A stretch of 25,171 bases of DNA, from NCBI GenBank assembly GCA_900556625.1, contig USPQ01000036.1, forward strand, positions 1-25,171, written 5' to 3'. Each line of letters starts with the position of its first letter. The stretch's first letter is position 1. This document shows, in pieces, positions 12,345 through 21,436 of this stretch. Made by a program: the position numbers and the translations under genes. The notes under the pieces were generated by a model. That model was not told the origin of the DNA. It did not search any database and saw only the letters and a list, made by a program, of their open reading frames with translations. The stretch is from an uncultured Bacteroides sp. (GTDB lineage Bacteria; Bacteroidota; Bacteroidia; Bacteroidales; Bacteroidaceae).

Positions 12345-15194
12345 ATGGAGTCAGACAATAAATTATTTCTTTTAGACGCTTATGCACTGATATACCGGGC
12401 TTATTATGCCTTTATTAAGAATCCCCGAATCAACTCAAAAGGATTCAACACTTCAGCTATTCTAGGGTTTGTCAATACCCTCGAAGAAGTATTGAAGAAG
12501 GAGAATCCCACTCATATAGGAGTGGCTTTCGACCCGGCCGGCCCTACCTTCCGCCACGAGGCTTTCGAACAATATAAAGCACAGCGTGAAGAAACTCCGG
12601 AAGCAATCCGTCTTTCCGTACCTATTATAAAAGAAATCATCCGTGCCTACCGTATCCCTATTTTGGAAGTGGCAGGCTACGAGGCTGACGACGTGATAGG
12701 AACACTCGCTACCGAAGCCGGACGCCAAGGGATTATTACTTATATGATGACCCCGGACAAAGACTACGGACAATTAGTAAGCGACAAGGTATTCATGTAC
12801 CGCCCCAAACATACGGGAGGTTTTGAAGTAATGGGTGTCGATGAGGTGAAAGCCAAATTCGATATTCAGTCACCGGCACAAGTCATCGATATGCTCGGCC
12901 TAATGGGAGATTCTTCGGACAATATCCCCGGCTGCCCCGGAGTAGGAGAAAAGACAGCTCAAAAACTGATAGCCGAATTCGGAAGCATTGAGAATCTTCT
13001 GGAACATACCGACCAACTCAAGGGAGCACTGAAAACAAAAGTGGAAACGAACCGGGAAATGATTACTTTCTCAAAATTCCTCGCGACTATCAAAATCGAC
13101 GTGCCTATCCAACTCGATATGGATTCGCTCGTTCGTGAGCAGGCAGACGAAGATTCGCTCCGACAGATTTTCGAGGAACTGGAATTCCGGACACTGATCG
13201 ATCGCGTTCTGAAAAAAGAGAATGCCGGAAACGGAATAACAACTCCAACCGGAAACAAAACGGCAGCAGAAAAAAGTAACCTCGCCCCTCTCCCACTTTT
13301 TCCCGAGGAAGGCGGAGCCGTGCAAGGCGATTTATTTGCGAATTTTACGGGCAACGAGCCGGGCGAAGCTAAAAATTCAAATCTAGCGACGTTAGAAACG
13401 CTCAATTATGACTACCAACTTATTGATACAGAAGAGAAAAGAGAAGAAATTATTCAAAAGTTACTTACATCAAAAATTCTTTCGCTAGATACGGAAACTA
13501 CCGGAACCGAACCAATGGACGCCGAATTGGTCGGAATGAGTTTTTCGATTGCCGAAAATGAAGCTTTTTATGTCCCGGTCCCCGCCGATCAGGAAGAAGC
13601 GTTAAAAATCGTTAATGAGTTCCGCCCGGTATTTGAAAATGAAAACTCATTGAAGGTCGGACAGAATATCAAGTATGATATGATCGTTCTCCAAAATTAT
13701 GGAGTGCAAGTAAAAGGCCCGTTGTTCGATACAATGATCGCCCATTATGTTCTTCAACCTGAACTCCGTCACGGAATGGATTATCTTGCCGAAATCTATC
13801 TACGTTATCAGACAATCCATATTGATGAACTGATTGGCCCGAAAGGGAAGAACCAGAAAAATATGCGCGACCTCGCCCCGAAAGACGTTTATCGTTACGC
13901 CTGCGAAGATGCGGACGTAACCCTGAAACTGAAAAACGTTCTGGAAAAGGAATTAAAGGAGAATGACGCCGAGCGGCTGTTCTATGATATAGAAATGCCG
14001 CTTGTTCCGGTACTGGTTAATATCGAACGCAACGGTGTGCTGCTGGATACGGAAGCGCTGAAACAATCTTCCGCCCACTTTACGGCACAAATGGAGAATA
14101 TCGAAAAGGAAATTTACGAGCTGGCAGGTGAAACGTTCAATATTGCTTCACCGAAGCAAGTCGGTGAGGTGCTGTTTGATAAATTAAGAATTGTAGAGAA
14201 GGCAAAAAAGACTAAAACCGGGCAATACGTCACTTCGGAAGAGGTGCTCGAAAGCCTTCGCCACAAACATCCTGTGGTAGAAAAGATATTAGAACACCGG
14301 GGACTGAAAAAGTTATTGGGAACATACATCGATGCACTCCCCCAACTCATCAATCCGCGTACAGGACGGGTACATACTTCTTTCAACCAAACCGTTACCG
14401 CCACGGGACGTCTTAGTTCAAGCAATCCGAACCTACAAAATATCCCGATCCGCGACGAGAACGGAAAAGAAATCCGCAAAGCATTCATCCCCGATGAAGG
14501 CTGCCTTTTCTTCTCTGCGGACTACTCACAGATTGAATTGCGCATCATGGCGCATCTGAGCGAGGATAAGAACATGATCGACGCTTTCCTCAGCAACCAT
14601 GACATCCACGCTGCCACCGCCGCAAAGATTTATAAGATTGACTTGCAAGATGTAGGCTCTGATATGCGTCGCAAAGCCAAAACTGCCAATTTCGGCATTA
14701 TCTATGGTATATCCGTATTCGGCCTCGCCGAACGGATGAACGTAGAGCGGAAAGAAGCCAAAGAACTTATCGACGGCTATTTCGAAACCTATCCGGGAGT
14801 GAAGGCTTATATGGATAAAAGTATCCGGGTTGCACAAGAAAAAGGCTATGTGGAGACTATTTTCCACCGGAAACGCTTCTTGCCGGACATCAACTCACGA
14901 AACGCCGTTGTACGCGGATATGCGGAACGGAATGCCATTAACGCACCTATCCAGGGAAGTGCGGCAGATATTATCAAGGTGGCTATGGCACGTATCTATC
15001 AACGTTTCCAAACGGAAGGAATACAAGCCAAAATGATCCTGCAAGTACATGACGAATTGAACTTCAGTGTTCCCGTTGAAGAAAAAGAACGTGTAGAAGA
15101 AATTGTTATCGAAGAAATGGAACACGCATACCGTATGCATGTACCTCTGAAAGCTGATTGCGGGTGGGGCAAGAACTGGCTCGAAGCTCACTAA
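12345..15194 (+). CDS. polA: DNA polymerase I
   Basis: PolA removes RNA primers and fills gaps during replication and repair. The 949-aa product has all three domains. The 5'-3' exonuclease (about 1-290) begins LFLLDAYALIYRAYYAF and includes AGYEADDVIGTLA and GDSSDNIPGCPGVGEKTA. The proofreading exonuclease has intact DEDD-type residues: D382 and E384 in SLDTETTG, GQNIKYDMIVLQNYG, and YACEDADVTLKL. The polymerase has motif A with D726 (FSADYSQIELR), motif B with F783 (RRKAKTANFGIIYG) and motif C with D903 (LQVHDELN). A linker at about 295-350, rich in Asn, Pro and Gly, joins the nuclease to the Klenow-like part. The ATG at 12345 (MESDNKLFLLDAYALIY) fits the family better than the in-frame TTG at 12312. 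A strong terminator follows. Confidence 0.98.
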   Translation: MESDNKLFLLDAYALIYRAYYAFIKNPRINSKGFNTSAILGFVNTLEEVLKKENPTHIGVAFDPAGPTFRHEAFEQYKAQREETPEAIRLSVPIIKEIIRAYRIPILEVAGYEADDVIGTLATEAGRQGIITYMMTPDKDYGQLVSDKVFMYRPKHTGGFEVMGVDEVKAKFDIQSPAQVIDMLGLMGDSSDNIPGCPGVGEKTAQKLIAEFGSIENLLEHTDQLKGALKTKVETNREMITFSKFLATIKIDVPIQLDMDSLVREQADEDSLRQIFEELEFRTLIDRVLKKENAGNGITTPTGNKTAAEKSNLAPLPLFPEEGGAVQGDLFANFTGNEPGEAKNSNLATLETLNYDYQLIDTEEKREEIIQKLLTSKILSLDTETTGTEPMDAELVGMSFSIAENEAFYVPVPADQEEALKIVNEFRPVFENENSLKVGQNIKYDMIVLQNYGVQVKGPLFDTMIAHYVLQPELRHGMDYLAEIYLRYQTIHIDELIGPKGKNQKNMRDLAPKDVYRYACEDADVTLKLKNVLEKELKENDAERLFYDIEMPLVPVLVNIERNGVLLDTEALKQSSAHFTAQMENIEKEIYELAGETFNIASPKQVGEVLFDKLRIVEKAKKTKTGQYVTSEEVLESLRHKHPVVEKILEHRGLKKLLGTYIDALPQLINPRTGRVHTSFNQTVTATGRLSSSNPNLQNIPIRDENGKEIRKAFIPDEGCLFFSADYSQIELRIMAHLSEDKNMIDAFLSNHDIHAATAAKIYKIDLQDVGSDMRRKAKTANFGIIYGISVFGLAERMNVERKEAKELIDGYFETYPGVKAYMDKSIRVAQEKGYVETIFHRKRFLPDINSRNAVVRGYAERNAINAPIQGSAADIIKVAMARIYQRFQTEGIQAKMILQVHDELNFSVPVEEKERVEEIVIEEMEHAYRMHVPLKADCGWGKNWLEAH

Positions 15195-15259
15195 CATTAT
15201 TTAACTCGCTATCCGAAAGCTAGAAAAAAGATTTCTTTTTAAACGAAGTGATTCGTTCT

Positions 15260-15292
15260 ATATCCGGCAGATTGACTGCCGGATATTTTTTT
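15260..15292 (+). terminator. Intrinsic terminator after polA
   Basis: ATATCCGGCAG (15260-15270) pairs perfectly with CTGCCGGATAT (15276-15286) around a 5-nt loop, followed by a run of T residues to 15292. Confidence 0.9.
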
Positions 15293-15391
15293 GTCACTAA
15301 TCTTGGCAAAAAGCAAACTACTACCAGCACCCATACTTGACAATTTGATAATATTTCACTCCCAAAAATGCATAAATATCAAATTAATATG

Positions 15392-15399
15392 TAAGTTTG
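15392..15399 (+). promoter_or_regulatory. Bacteroides -7 promoter box for the small secreted protein
   Basis: TAAGTTTG, a perfect TAnnTTTG box followed by CAGCG, lies 59 nt before the ATG. The start point would be near 15406. Confidence 0.65.
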
Positions 15400-15458
15400 C
15401 AGCGTAAAACTGATACATCAGTAGACAAATGAAAGTATAACTTAAAACTAAAATAGCC

Positions 15459-15854
15459 ATGAAAGCAAAAGTATCCTTAAAAATGTTCGTTTTATCCGCT
15501 GCTCTTCTTATTGCATCTTTCACCGCTTCCGCACGTAACAACGACGGTCAGTTGATTTACAATCCGATAGAAGAAAATGGCATGACAGTAGGCCAGACCG
15601 TTTACAAAATGGACGGAAATACACTTGCCAACTATATGAAGTACAATTATAAGTACGACGACAATAAACGCATGACCGAAAGCGAAGCCCTCAAATGGGA
15701 CAGCAACAAGGACGAATGGGTAAAGAATTTGCGTATCAACTATATTTATGAAGGCAAGACCGTCACTACCAATTACTATAAATGGAACGCTAAAAAGCGT
15801 ACTTATGTACTGGTACCCGAGATGACTGTAACAATGGATAATACAAATATGTAA
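15459..15854 (+). CDS. Small secreted protein, DUF3836-like
   Basis: This 131-aa protein begins with a clear signal peptide (KMFVLSAALLIASFTASA, cleavage near residue 25), so it is exported to the periplasm or beyond. The mature part is rich in Tyr, Asn, Lys and Trp. It has a repeated pattern of short beta-prone segments: TVYKMDGNTLANYMKYNYKYD, then KRMTESEALKWDSNKDEWVK and YKWNAKKRTYVLVPE. I recall this pattern from the Bacteroides DUF3836 family, but no search was made. It has its own promoter and a shared terminator, and it converges with the LytTR response regulator gene; such placement could reflect control by that regulator, which is only inference. Function unknown. Confidence 0.8.
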   Translation: MKAKVSLKMFVLSAALLIASFTASARNNDGQLIYNPIEENGMTVGQTVYKMDGNTLANYMKYNYKYDDNKRMTESEALKWDSNKDEWVKNLRINYIYEGKTVTTNYYKWNAKKRTYVLVPEMTVTMDNTNM

Positions 15855-15892
15855 CAAAAACTCTCTCTCATTCTAATATTCTAACAAAAGAG

Positions 15893-15925
15893 AACGCCGC
15901 TCCTGATGAAGAAGAGGCGTTTTCA
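15893..15925. terminator. Bidirectional terminator between convergent genes
   Basis: AACGCC (15893-15898) pairs with GGCGTT (15916-15921). TTTTC follows on the plus strand, and CTCTTTTGTT follows the hairpin on the minus strand. It could serve both the small secreted protein gene and the response regulator gene. Confidence 0.6.
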
Positions 15926-15947
15926 CTTTATATAACCGTAGGCTGTA

Positions 15948-16724
15948 TCACAAGACATAAAACCGTTCCTGCAATTCTTTCAGATAGCTTCTGGAAATGA
16001 CCAGATCACCTTTATCGTGGAAAGGCGGATAAAGTTGGCAACACTTTCCATCGATCATAGCCAGATAATTTACATTCACAATGGCCGACTGGCTGATTTG
16101 CACGAAAGCCTGCGAATAACTGACGATATCCTCCGCTTTCGTGTTCCGTTTCAGGTTCAACCGGGTTTGATTAAACAGAACCACCTGCCATTGACGTTTA
16201 TCTTTCAAATATTCAAAAAATCCGATTTCTTCCAGCCGTAAGAGCTTGAATCCTGTCACCGTGCTAATCATAAACATTCCCTGTTGCGGCATCAGAGCTA
16301 TAATAGAAGAAGCAAAAGAGGGAGGCGCCACTACAGCAGAACGCACCGCTTTCCGATAACGGTCTATGACAACTTTCAAGTCTTCCGCGCTAAAAGGTTT
16401 CAACAAGAAATCAAAAGCCGACTCACGCAAAGCCTGAAGCAGATATTTATCATAGGACGTATAGAACACAACCTTCATATCCCACAATACATCATCCTTT
16501 ATCTCACTTAGCAAATTAAGCCCCAATATATCCGGAAGCTCCACATCAAGAAAGAGTAAATCCGGATGTAACTCCATAATCATCTTTTTCCCTTTTGCAC
16601 CACTGCTTGCAATTCCCTTTATCTCAAATTCACGATAAGGCTCCAGTTCACGGCGCAAAGCGTCACTTGCAGAACGTTCGTCATCAATGATGACCACTTT
16701 GTACTTTTCTTCTGTATCCATCAT
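15948..16724 (-). CDS. LytTR-family response regulator
   Basis: This 258-aa transcription regulator is phosphorylated by the adjacent histidine kinase. The receiver domain (about 8-125) has the acidic pocket D14-D15, the phospho-acceptor D60 in LLFLDVELPD, T89 in VFYTSYDKY and K109 in FDFLLKPF. The LytTR DNA-binding domain (about 150-255) includes LLRLEEIGFFEYLKDKRQW, then QAFVQISQSAIVNVNYLAMI. LytTR proteins bind short direct repeats; none could be assigned with confidence near the neighbouring genes. The ATG overlaps the stop codon of the kinase gene (ATGA), so the two are translationally coupled. Confidence 0.95.
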   Translation of the reverse strand: MMDTEEKYKVVIIDDERSASDALRRELEPYREFEIKGIASSGAKGKKMIMELHPDLLFLDVELPDILGLNLLSEIKDDVLWDMKVVFYTSYDKYLLQALRESAFDFLLKPFSAEDLKVVIDRYRKAVRSAVVAPPSFASSIIALMPQQGMFMISTVTGFKLLRLEEIGFFEYLKDKRQWQVVLFNQTRLNLKRNTKAEDIVSYSQAFVQISQSAIVNVNYLAMIDGKCCQLYPPFHDKGDLVISRSYLKELQERFYVL

Positions 16725-18736
16725 AAATCATAAGAAAAACGAAACGGGATATATACCGAAACTAATGTACCGGTCTGTCCACTGTTTCTATTGGTTATTT
16801 CAAAACGTATTTTGTCACTCTTGTTTTTCGTATTCAGCAGTTGAATGGTCTGATACAACACCTTCAGTCCGGTACCCGTTCCCCGTGTTGCCGAAGTTAC
16901 GTGCGGAAGATACCCGCGGCCGTTATCACAAATCGTAATACAGATACCATTCTTTTCATGAGAGACATGTATCGTCAACTCCTTTTCACCATCTTTCCCA
17001 ACCAGTCCATGCTTGATTGCATTCTCAACCGGGATTTGTATAATCATCGAAGGAATCATCACACGACTTGCATCCAGTCCTTCCTCCACTGTAACCGTTG
17101 CCGTAAAATCTTCGCCGACGCGTCCTCTTTCGAGATTAATATACGAACGTACAAAATCCAGCTCGTCTTGTAAGGAAACACTTAGTTTTTCCGTCAGTTC
17201 AAGACTGCGTCGGAGATATTTAACCAGCTCCAACAGGTTATTCTTCACATCTTCCGACCCCGTGAACTGATTAATCTCACGTCCCAATACATTGAAAGTG
17301 AAATGGGGGGAAATCCGGCTCCGCAGGTTCTCCATGCGGACACGGTTGATTTGCCGGAAAAAGCGTTCACGAAGAAATTCTCTTTTCTTCCGCATATACC
17401 AGATGATACCGCCTGTTCCTGCAACTAGCAGCACACAAACAAGTACCCATATATAAACGCTCAACTTCAAAGCTTTCACTTCACCTGCCTGCCGTTGAAT
17501 CTGCATTTCTTTCCGCAATACAATAGTGTCCTGACGATAGCGCATATCCAGTTCTGCGACACGTGTCTGTACCCGTTCGCTACGGATAGAATCATCCAGA
17601 CGACAGTCACGCTTCAAATATTCATAAGCACGGCGGTAGTCGCCGGCACGCTCGAAGTAATGCTGGAGATATTGGTTGCGTATTGTCAGCATATTGGCAT
17701 CAAGATGTCCCACAGGAGCGGTACGTTCTATCATTTTATGAGCCAGCGCCATATTTCCTTTCTGTAACGCCAGTTCAATCATTTGAGTTTCGATATAGTA
17801 TACAGCCGAGTTATGCTGAATTTCCGAAAAGAAACGATAACTCTCGTCCAGGCATATCTGTGCTGAATCCAAGTTATTGGTCAACAAGTATAATTCTCCC
17901 AGGTTTACTTTGATAAAGTTCTGTTCAAACACCATTTGGGGGTGGGCGGAGACTAAGGCATTGGCTCTGCGCATATAGTTCAATGCTTCCTGATAATTCT
18001 TCCTGTAATAATAATGATTTCCGCGATTGTTGAGATAGGTCCAACGTTCTCCCACATTCATTTCGTCAAAGAATTTTCCTGCCAGTTCATAATAATGGTT
18101 GGACAAATCGAAGTCGCGCAAGTCCATATAAGTTTGTCCCAAACCGTAATAGACAGGGAATTTCGTATGTTCGGACAATCTCAGAGAATCGCAGAGAAAC
18201 AAGGCGCGGCGGTAATAAGAGGCAGTGTGCGCCAAGTCACTGCGATGCAGGCAGGCGTCAGCCATATTGATACAAATGTCGGGAAGAAGGTGCAGGCGCT
18301 TTCCTTTCAGACGATATGCATACGCCTTTTGATAATCAAGTATGGCAGAATCGGGACGGTTCAACTGCATCCAAACGTTTCCTTCAACATTATAAACATC
18401 GGCCAGGACATCGTTCCAGCGAGGACACTCGGAAACATTGTGGGAGAATTGCTTAACCTGTCGATTGTAATAAAGTATGGAGTCAAAATCAGAAGAAACA
18501 AAGAAGGTTTTACCATAAAGGGCGAGCAGACGATAATACACTTGTGAGTCTTGCACTTGCACCAGCGCGTCACGTACCTGCGAACGGGAATAAAGTACAT
18601 TGGAGAAAAGAGAATCCTGAACGCGGACTTCGAGAGAATCGACAAGTTCCTGCTCACAAAAAGGCTTATGGCGATGCCTGTCAGCACACCCGCAATACAA
18701 CAATATCAAAAGCCCGAACAAGCCAAACAGCTTCAT
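16721..18736 (-). CDS. TPR-containing sensor histidine kinase (LytS/YehU type)
   Basis: This 671-aa membrane sensor kinase pairs with the LytTR regulator encoded just downstream. It starts with a hydrophobic signal segment (MKLFGLFGLLILLYCGCADRH, possibly a lipoprotein signal with an unusual lipobox). A long exported region of TPR helices follows (about 60-370; examples NVWMQLNRPDSAILDYQKAY and NHYYYRKNYQEALNYMRRAN). A coiled stretch and a transmembrane helix at about 425-448 lead to the kinase domain. The His_kinase motif is ISPHFTFNVLGREI, with H478 the likely phospho-acceptor. The ATPase has PVENAIKHGL (N box), DNGRGY and GTGTGLKVL. The start at 18736 has GGGAGG 7 nt upstream, a rare clear ribosome site, and is preferred over in-frame ATGs at 18769 and 18754 and a TTG at 18817, which precedes the promoter. 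Confidence 0.92.
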   Translation of the reverse strand: MKLFGLFGLLILLYCGCADRHRHKPFCEQELVDSLEVRVQDSLFSNVLYSRSQVRDALVQVQDSQVYYRLLALYGKTFFVSSDFDSILYYNRQVKQFSHNVSECPRWNDVLADVYNVEGNVWMQLNRPDSAILDYQKAYAYRLKGKRLHLLPDICINMADACLHRSDLAHTASYYRRALFLCDSLRLSEHTKFPVYYGLGQTYMDLRDFDLSNHYYELAGKFFDEMNVGERWTYLNNRGNHYYYRKNYQEALNYMRRANALVSAHPQMVFEQNFIKVNLGELYLLTNNLDSAQICLDESYRFFSEIQHNSAVYYIETQMIELALQKGNMALAHKMIERTAPVGHLDANMLTIRNQYLQHYFERAGDYRRAYEYLKRDCRLDDSIRSERVQTRVAELDMRYRQDTIVLRKEMQIQRQAGEVKALKLSVYIWVLVCVLLVAGTGGIIWYMRKKREFLRERFFRQINRVRMENLRSRISPHFTFNVLGREINQFTGSEDVKNNLLELVKYLRRSLELTEKLSVSLQDELDFVRSYINLERGRVGEDFTATVTVEEGLDASRVMIPSMIIQIPVENAIKHGLVGKDGEKELTIHVSHEKNGICITICDNGRGYLPHVTSATRGTGTGLKVLYQTIQLLNTKNKSDKIRFEITNRNSGQTGTLVSVYIPFRFSYDL

Positions 18737-18787
18737 AGTAGTCCTCCCATTCATCAACCCCTTATTCATGTCATGTTTTGAATGTGA

Positions 18788-18795
18788 CAAAAATA
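18788..18795 (-). promoter_or_regulatory. Bacteroides -7 promoter box for the kinase-regulator operon
   Basis: On the minus strand this reads TATTTTTG, a perfect TAnnTTTG box with a start point near 18781. It excludes the upstream TTG as the kinase start. Confidence 0.55.
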
Positions 18796-18838
18796 CATTA
18801 TTTATCCTGAATCCCAACCAATTTTATTATTTTTTTAA

Positions 18839-18846
18839 TACCTTTG
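18839..18846 (+). promoter_or_regulatory. Bacteroides -7 promoter box for the serine acetyltransferase operon
   Basis: TACCTTTG is a perfect TAnnTTTG box 30 nt before the ATG at 18876. It is divergent from the kinase promoter, 44 bp away. Confidence 0.6.
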
Positions 18847-18875
18847 TCCCCATATAAATATGAGCAACTGACCTA

Positions 18876-19781
18876 ATGAGTCCACTGAACTTCACCCACA
18901 TTTTGACACAGGCAGTCGATGAGCTATCGGAAAGCGAATCTTACAAAGGACTGTTTCATCAACACAAAGATGGCGAACCACTGCCCTCTGCTAAAGTCTT
19001 GTATGAAATTATCGAGCTTTCACGCTCTATCTTATTTCCCGGATATTACGGAAATTCCACTATCAACAGCCGGACAATCAATTACCACATCGGTGTAAAT
19101 ATTGAGAAGTTATTTGATTTGCTTACCGAGCAAATCCTTGCCGGATTGTGTTTTGGAACCAGTATAGAAGGAAGATGTAATGCCTGCTCCGATTCCAAGA
19201 GAGAAGAAGCAGCCCGCCTTGCCGCCAAGTTTATCAGCAAATTGCCTGTCATGCGCAGAGTGCTGGCTACCGACGTAGAAGCCGCCTATAACGGCGACCC
19301 TGCCGCCGAAAGTTATGGCGAAGTTATTTTCTGCTATCCCGCTATCAAGGCCATCAGTAACTACCGCATCGCGCATGAGCTACTGGAACTGGGTGTCCCC
19401 CTGATTCCGCGTATCATTACGGAAATGGCGCACAGCGAAACAGGTATTGATATTCATCCGGCCGCCAAGATTGGCAGTCACTTCACGATCGACCACGGCA
19501 CAGGTGTGGTAATCGGCGCAACGAGTATCATCGGAAACAACGTCAAACTCTATCAGGGCGTCACTCTGGGAGCCAAGAGTTTCCCGCTGGATGCGGATGG
19601 AAAGCCAATCAAAGGCATCCCGCGCCACCCGATACTGGAAGACAATGTAATCGTTTATTCCAACGCCACTATCCTGGGAAGAATCACTATCGGACGCGAT
19701 GCAACCGTAGGCGGTAATATCTGGGTGACGGAGAACGTCCCCGCAGGAGCAAGAATCGTACAAACCAAAGCAAAAAAATAA
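18876..19781 (+). CDS. cysE: Serine O-acetyltransferase
   Basis: This enzyme acetylates L-serine with acetyl-CoA to make O-acetylserine for cysteine synthesis. The 301-aa product is of the longer EpsC-like serine acetyltransferase form, with an alpha-helical N-terminal part of about 180 residues. The C-terminal left-handed beta-helix of hexapeptide repeats starts at ETGIDIHPAAKIG and runs through GVVIGATSIIGNNVKLYQGVTLGAKSF to ATVGGNIWVTENVPAGA. H207 in TIDHGTGVVIG is the expected catalytic histidine. The C-terminal tail is short and basic, with no obvious Ile-terminated peptide for binding cysteine synthase. The next gene begins 16 nt downstream and is probably cotranscribed. Confidence 0.94.
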   Translation: MSPLNFTHILTQAVDELSESESYKGLFHQHKDGEPLPSAKVLYEIIELSRSILFPGYYGNSTINSRTINYHIGVNIEKLFDLLTEQILAGLCFGTSIEGRCNACSDSKREEAARLAAKFISKLPVMRRVLATDVEAAYNGDPAAESYGEVIFCYPAIKAISNYRIAHELLELGVPLIPRIITEMAHSETGIDIHPAAKIGSHFTIDHGTGVVIGATSIIGNNVKLYQGVTLGAKSFPLDADGKPIKGIPRHPILEDNVIVYSNATILGRITIGRDATVGGNIWVTENVPAGARIVQTKAKK

Positions 19782-19797
19782 AACCAAATAACTATAT

Positions 19798-21267
19798 ATG
19801 AACGAACAATTCGAGATGATTGCCAAGACCTTCCAGGGACTGGAGGAGATACTTGCAGAAGAGCTGACAGCACTAGGAGCCAACGACATTCAAATAGGCC
19901 GCCGAATGGTGTCATTCACAGGGGATAAGCGTATGATGTATAAGGCTAATTTCTGCCTCCGTACTGCTATCCGTATTCTTAAACCGATCAAGAACTTTAC
20001 GGCAAAGGATGCCGACGAAGTTTACAATGAAATACAGGCAATTCCTTGGGAGGAATATCTCGACGTAAACAAGACATTTGCAATAGATGCAGTAGTATTC
20101 AGCGAAGAATTCCGCCATTCGAAGTTTGTTTCGTACAAGGTGAAAGATGCAATCGTGGATTATTTCCGTGAAAAGACAGGCAAACGCCCGTCTGTACGCA
20201 TCAGCAATCCGGACGTATTGTTGAATATCCATATCGCACAAACAACCTGCACCTTGTCTTTGGACTCGTCCGGTGAATCACTTCACCGGCGCGGTTACCG
20301 CCAGGAAGCCGTAGAAGCTCCGTTGAACGAGGTATTGGCTGCCGGTATGATTCTGATGACCGGCTGGCGGGGAGAATGTGACTTGATTGATCCGATGTGC
20401 GGTTCGGGTACTATTCCAGTGGAAGCTGCATTGATAGCAAGAAACATCGCTCCGGGCGTATTCCGTAAGGGATTTGCATTTGAGAAATGGGTGGATTTCG
20501 ATGCGGATATGTTCGACGAGCTTTACAATGACGACAGTCAGGAGCGTGAATTTACACATAAAATTTACGGATACGACAACAATCCGAAAGCGAACGAAAT
20601 AGCAACTCATAACATAAAGGCAGCGGGGGTATCGAAAGATGTCGTACTGAAACTGCAACCGTTCCAGCAATTCGAACAGCCGAAAGAGAAGTCTGTCATC
20701 ATCACCAACCCTCCTTATGGAGAGCGTATTTCCACCAATGATTTACTCGGACTATACCAAATGATTGGCGAGCGCCTGAAACACGCGTTTGTAGGAAACG
20801 AGGCATGGGTTCTCTCCTACCGGGAAGAGTGTTTCGACCAGATTGGTTTGAAAGCCAGCCAAAAGGTTCCTTTGTTCAACGGGCCACTGGAATGTGAATT
20901 CCGCAAATATGAAATCTTTGACGGAAAATACAAGGAGTTCAAGAGTCAGGAAGAAGCAGGAGAAGAAAAGAAAGAGACGGAAGGAGAACAAGAGTCTAAG
21001 TTCAGGGAAAGAAAAGAATATAAACCTCGTCGGGAAGGAGAATTCAAACCCCGTAGAGAAAGTGAGTTCAGGCCGCGTCGGGAAGGTGACTCCAGACCTC
21101 GCAGAGAAGGAGAATACAAGCCGCGCCGGGAAGAAGGAGAATTCAAGCGGGAAGGAAACAGAGAGAGAAAACCGCAGGGAGAATTCCGTAGCCGAAGAGA
21201 CCCGAAAGCTCCGAGAGAATTCAAAGGAAATCGGGAACCGAGGATTCCGAAGAAGGAAGAGGAGTAA
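19798..21267 (+). CDS. THUMP-domain SAM-dependent RNA methyltransferase (RlmL N-terminal type) with charged repeat tail
   Basis: This 489-aa protein is a class I methyltransferase, probably for guanine N2 of 23S rRNA as in the N-terminal half of E. coli RlmL. The THUMP RNA-binding domain is at about 50-150. The methyltransferase has motif I with D198 (LIDPMCGSGTIPVEAALIAR) and the catalytic motif IV N304-PPY (IITNPPYGERIS). The RlmK half is absent, as in many Bacteroidetes. Residues after about 385 form an Arg/Glu/Lys-rich tail of about 100 residues, probably disordered. It includes five tandem octapeptides (EYKPRREG, EFKPRRES, EFRPRREG, DSRPRREG, EYKPRREE) at 407-446. Such a tail could bind RNA. 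It is probably cotranscribed with the serine acetyltransferase gene. Confidence 0.92.
   Translation: MNEQFEMIAKTFQGLEEILAEELTALGANDIQIGRRMVSFTGDKRMMYKANFCLRTAIRILKPIKNFTAKDADEVYNEIQAIPWEEYLDVNKTFAIDAVVFSEEFRHSKFVSYKVKDAIVDYFREKTGKRPSVRISNPDVLLNIHIAQTTCTLSLDSSGESLHRRGYRQEAVEAPLNEVLAAGMILMTGWRGECDLIDPMCGSGTIPVEAALIARNIAPGVFRKGFAFEKWVDFDADMFDELYNDDSQEREFTHKIYGYDNNPKANEIATHNIKAAGVSKDVVLKLQPFQQFEQPKEKSVIITNPPYGERISTNDLLGLYQMIGERLKHAFVGNEAWVLSYREECFDQIGLKASQKVPLFNGPLECEFRKYEIFDGKYKEFKSQEEAGEEKKETEGEQESKFRERKEYKPRREGEFKPRRESEFRPRREGDSRPRREGEYKPRREEGEFKREGNRERKPQGEFRSRRDPKAPREFKGNREPRIPKKEEE
21016..21135 (+). repeat. Five 24-bp coding repeats in the methyltransferase tail
   Basis: Five consecutive 24-bp units encode an octapeptide of the form E-[YF]-[KR]-P-R-R-E-[GSE]. 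The codons differ between units (for example CCTCGTCGG, CCCCGTAGA, CCGCGTCGG), so the repeat is kept at the protein level rather than being a recent DNA duplication. Confidence 0.85.
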
Positions 21268-21436
21268 ACAAGCGTTAATAGTTAATTGCACATTCACAAG
21301 AAATTAGCAATGAAAAGCAATTTAATGGATTATTCAATGCTTTTGCCAAGTTGGGTGCTGCTATTCGGATAAAGAGCACTTCTTTGGACAGAGTAAAAAT
21401 AAAAGGATTTAAAAACAAATAATAAAGAAAAGAGCA

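Noticed and set aside
20752..21297. 181-codon minus-strand frame opposite the methyltransferase tail
   Set aside because: The low-complexity Phe/Ser/Arg composition is just the complement of the Arg/Glu repeats.
21310..21372. 20-codon ATG frame before the dipeptidyl peptidase gene
   Set aside because: No promoter box, no structure and no recognisable sequence; frames of this length are expected by chance.
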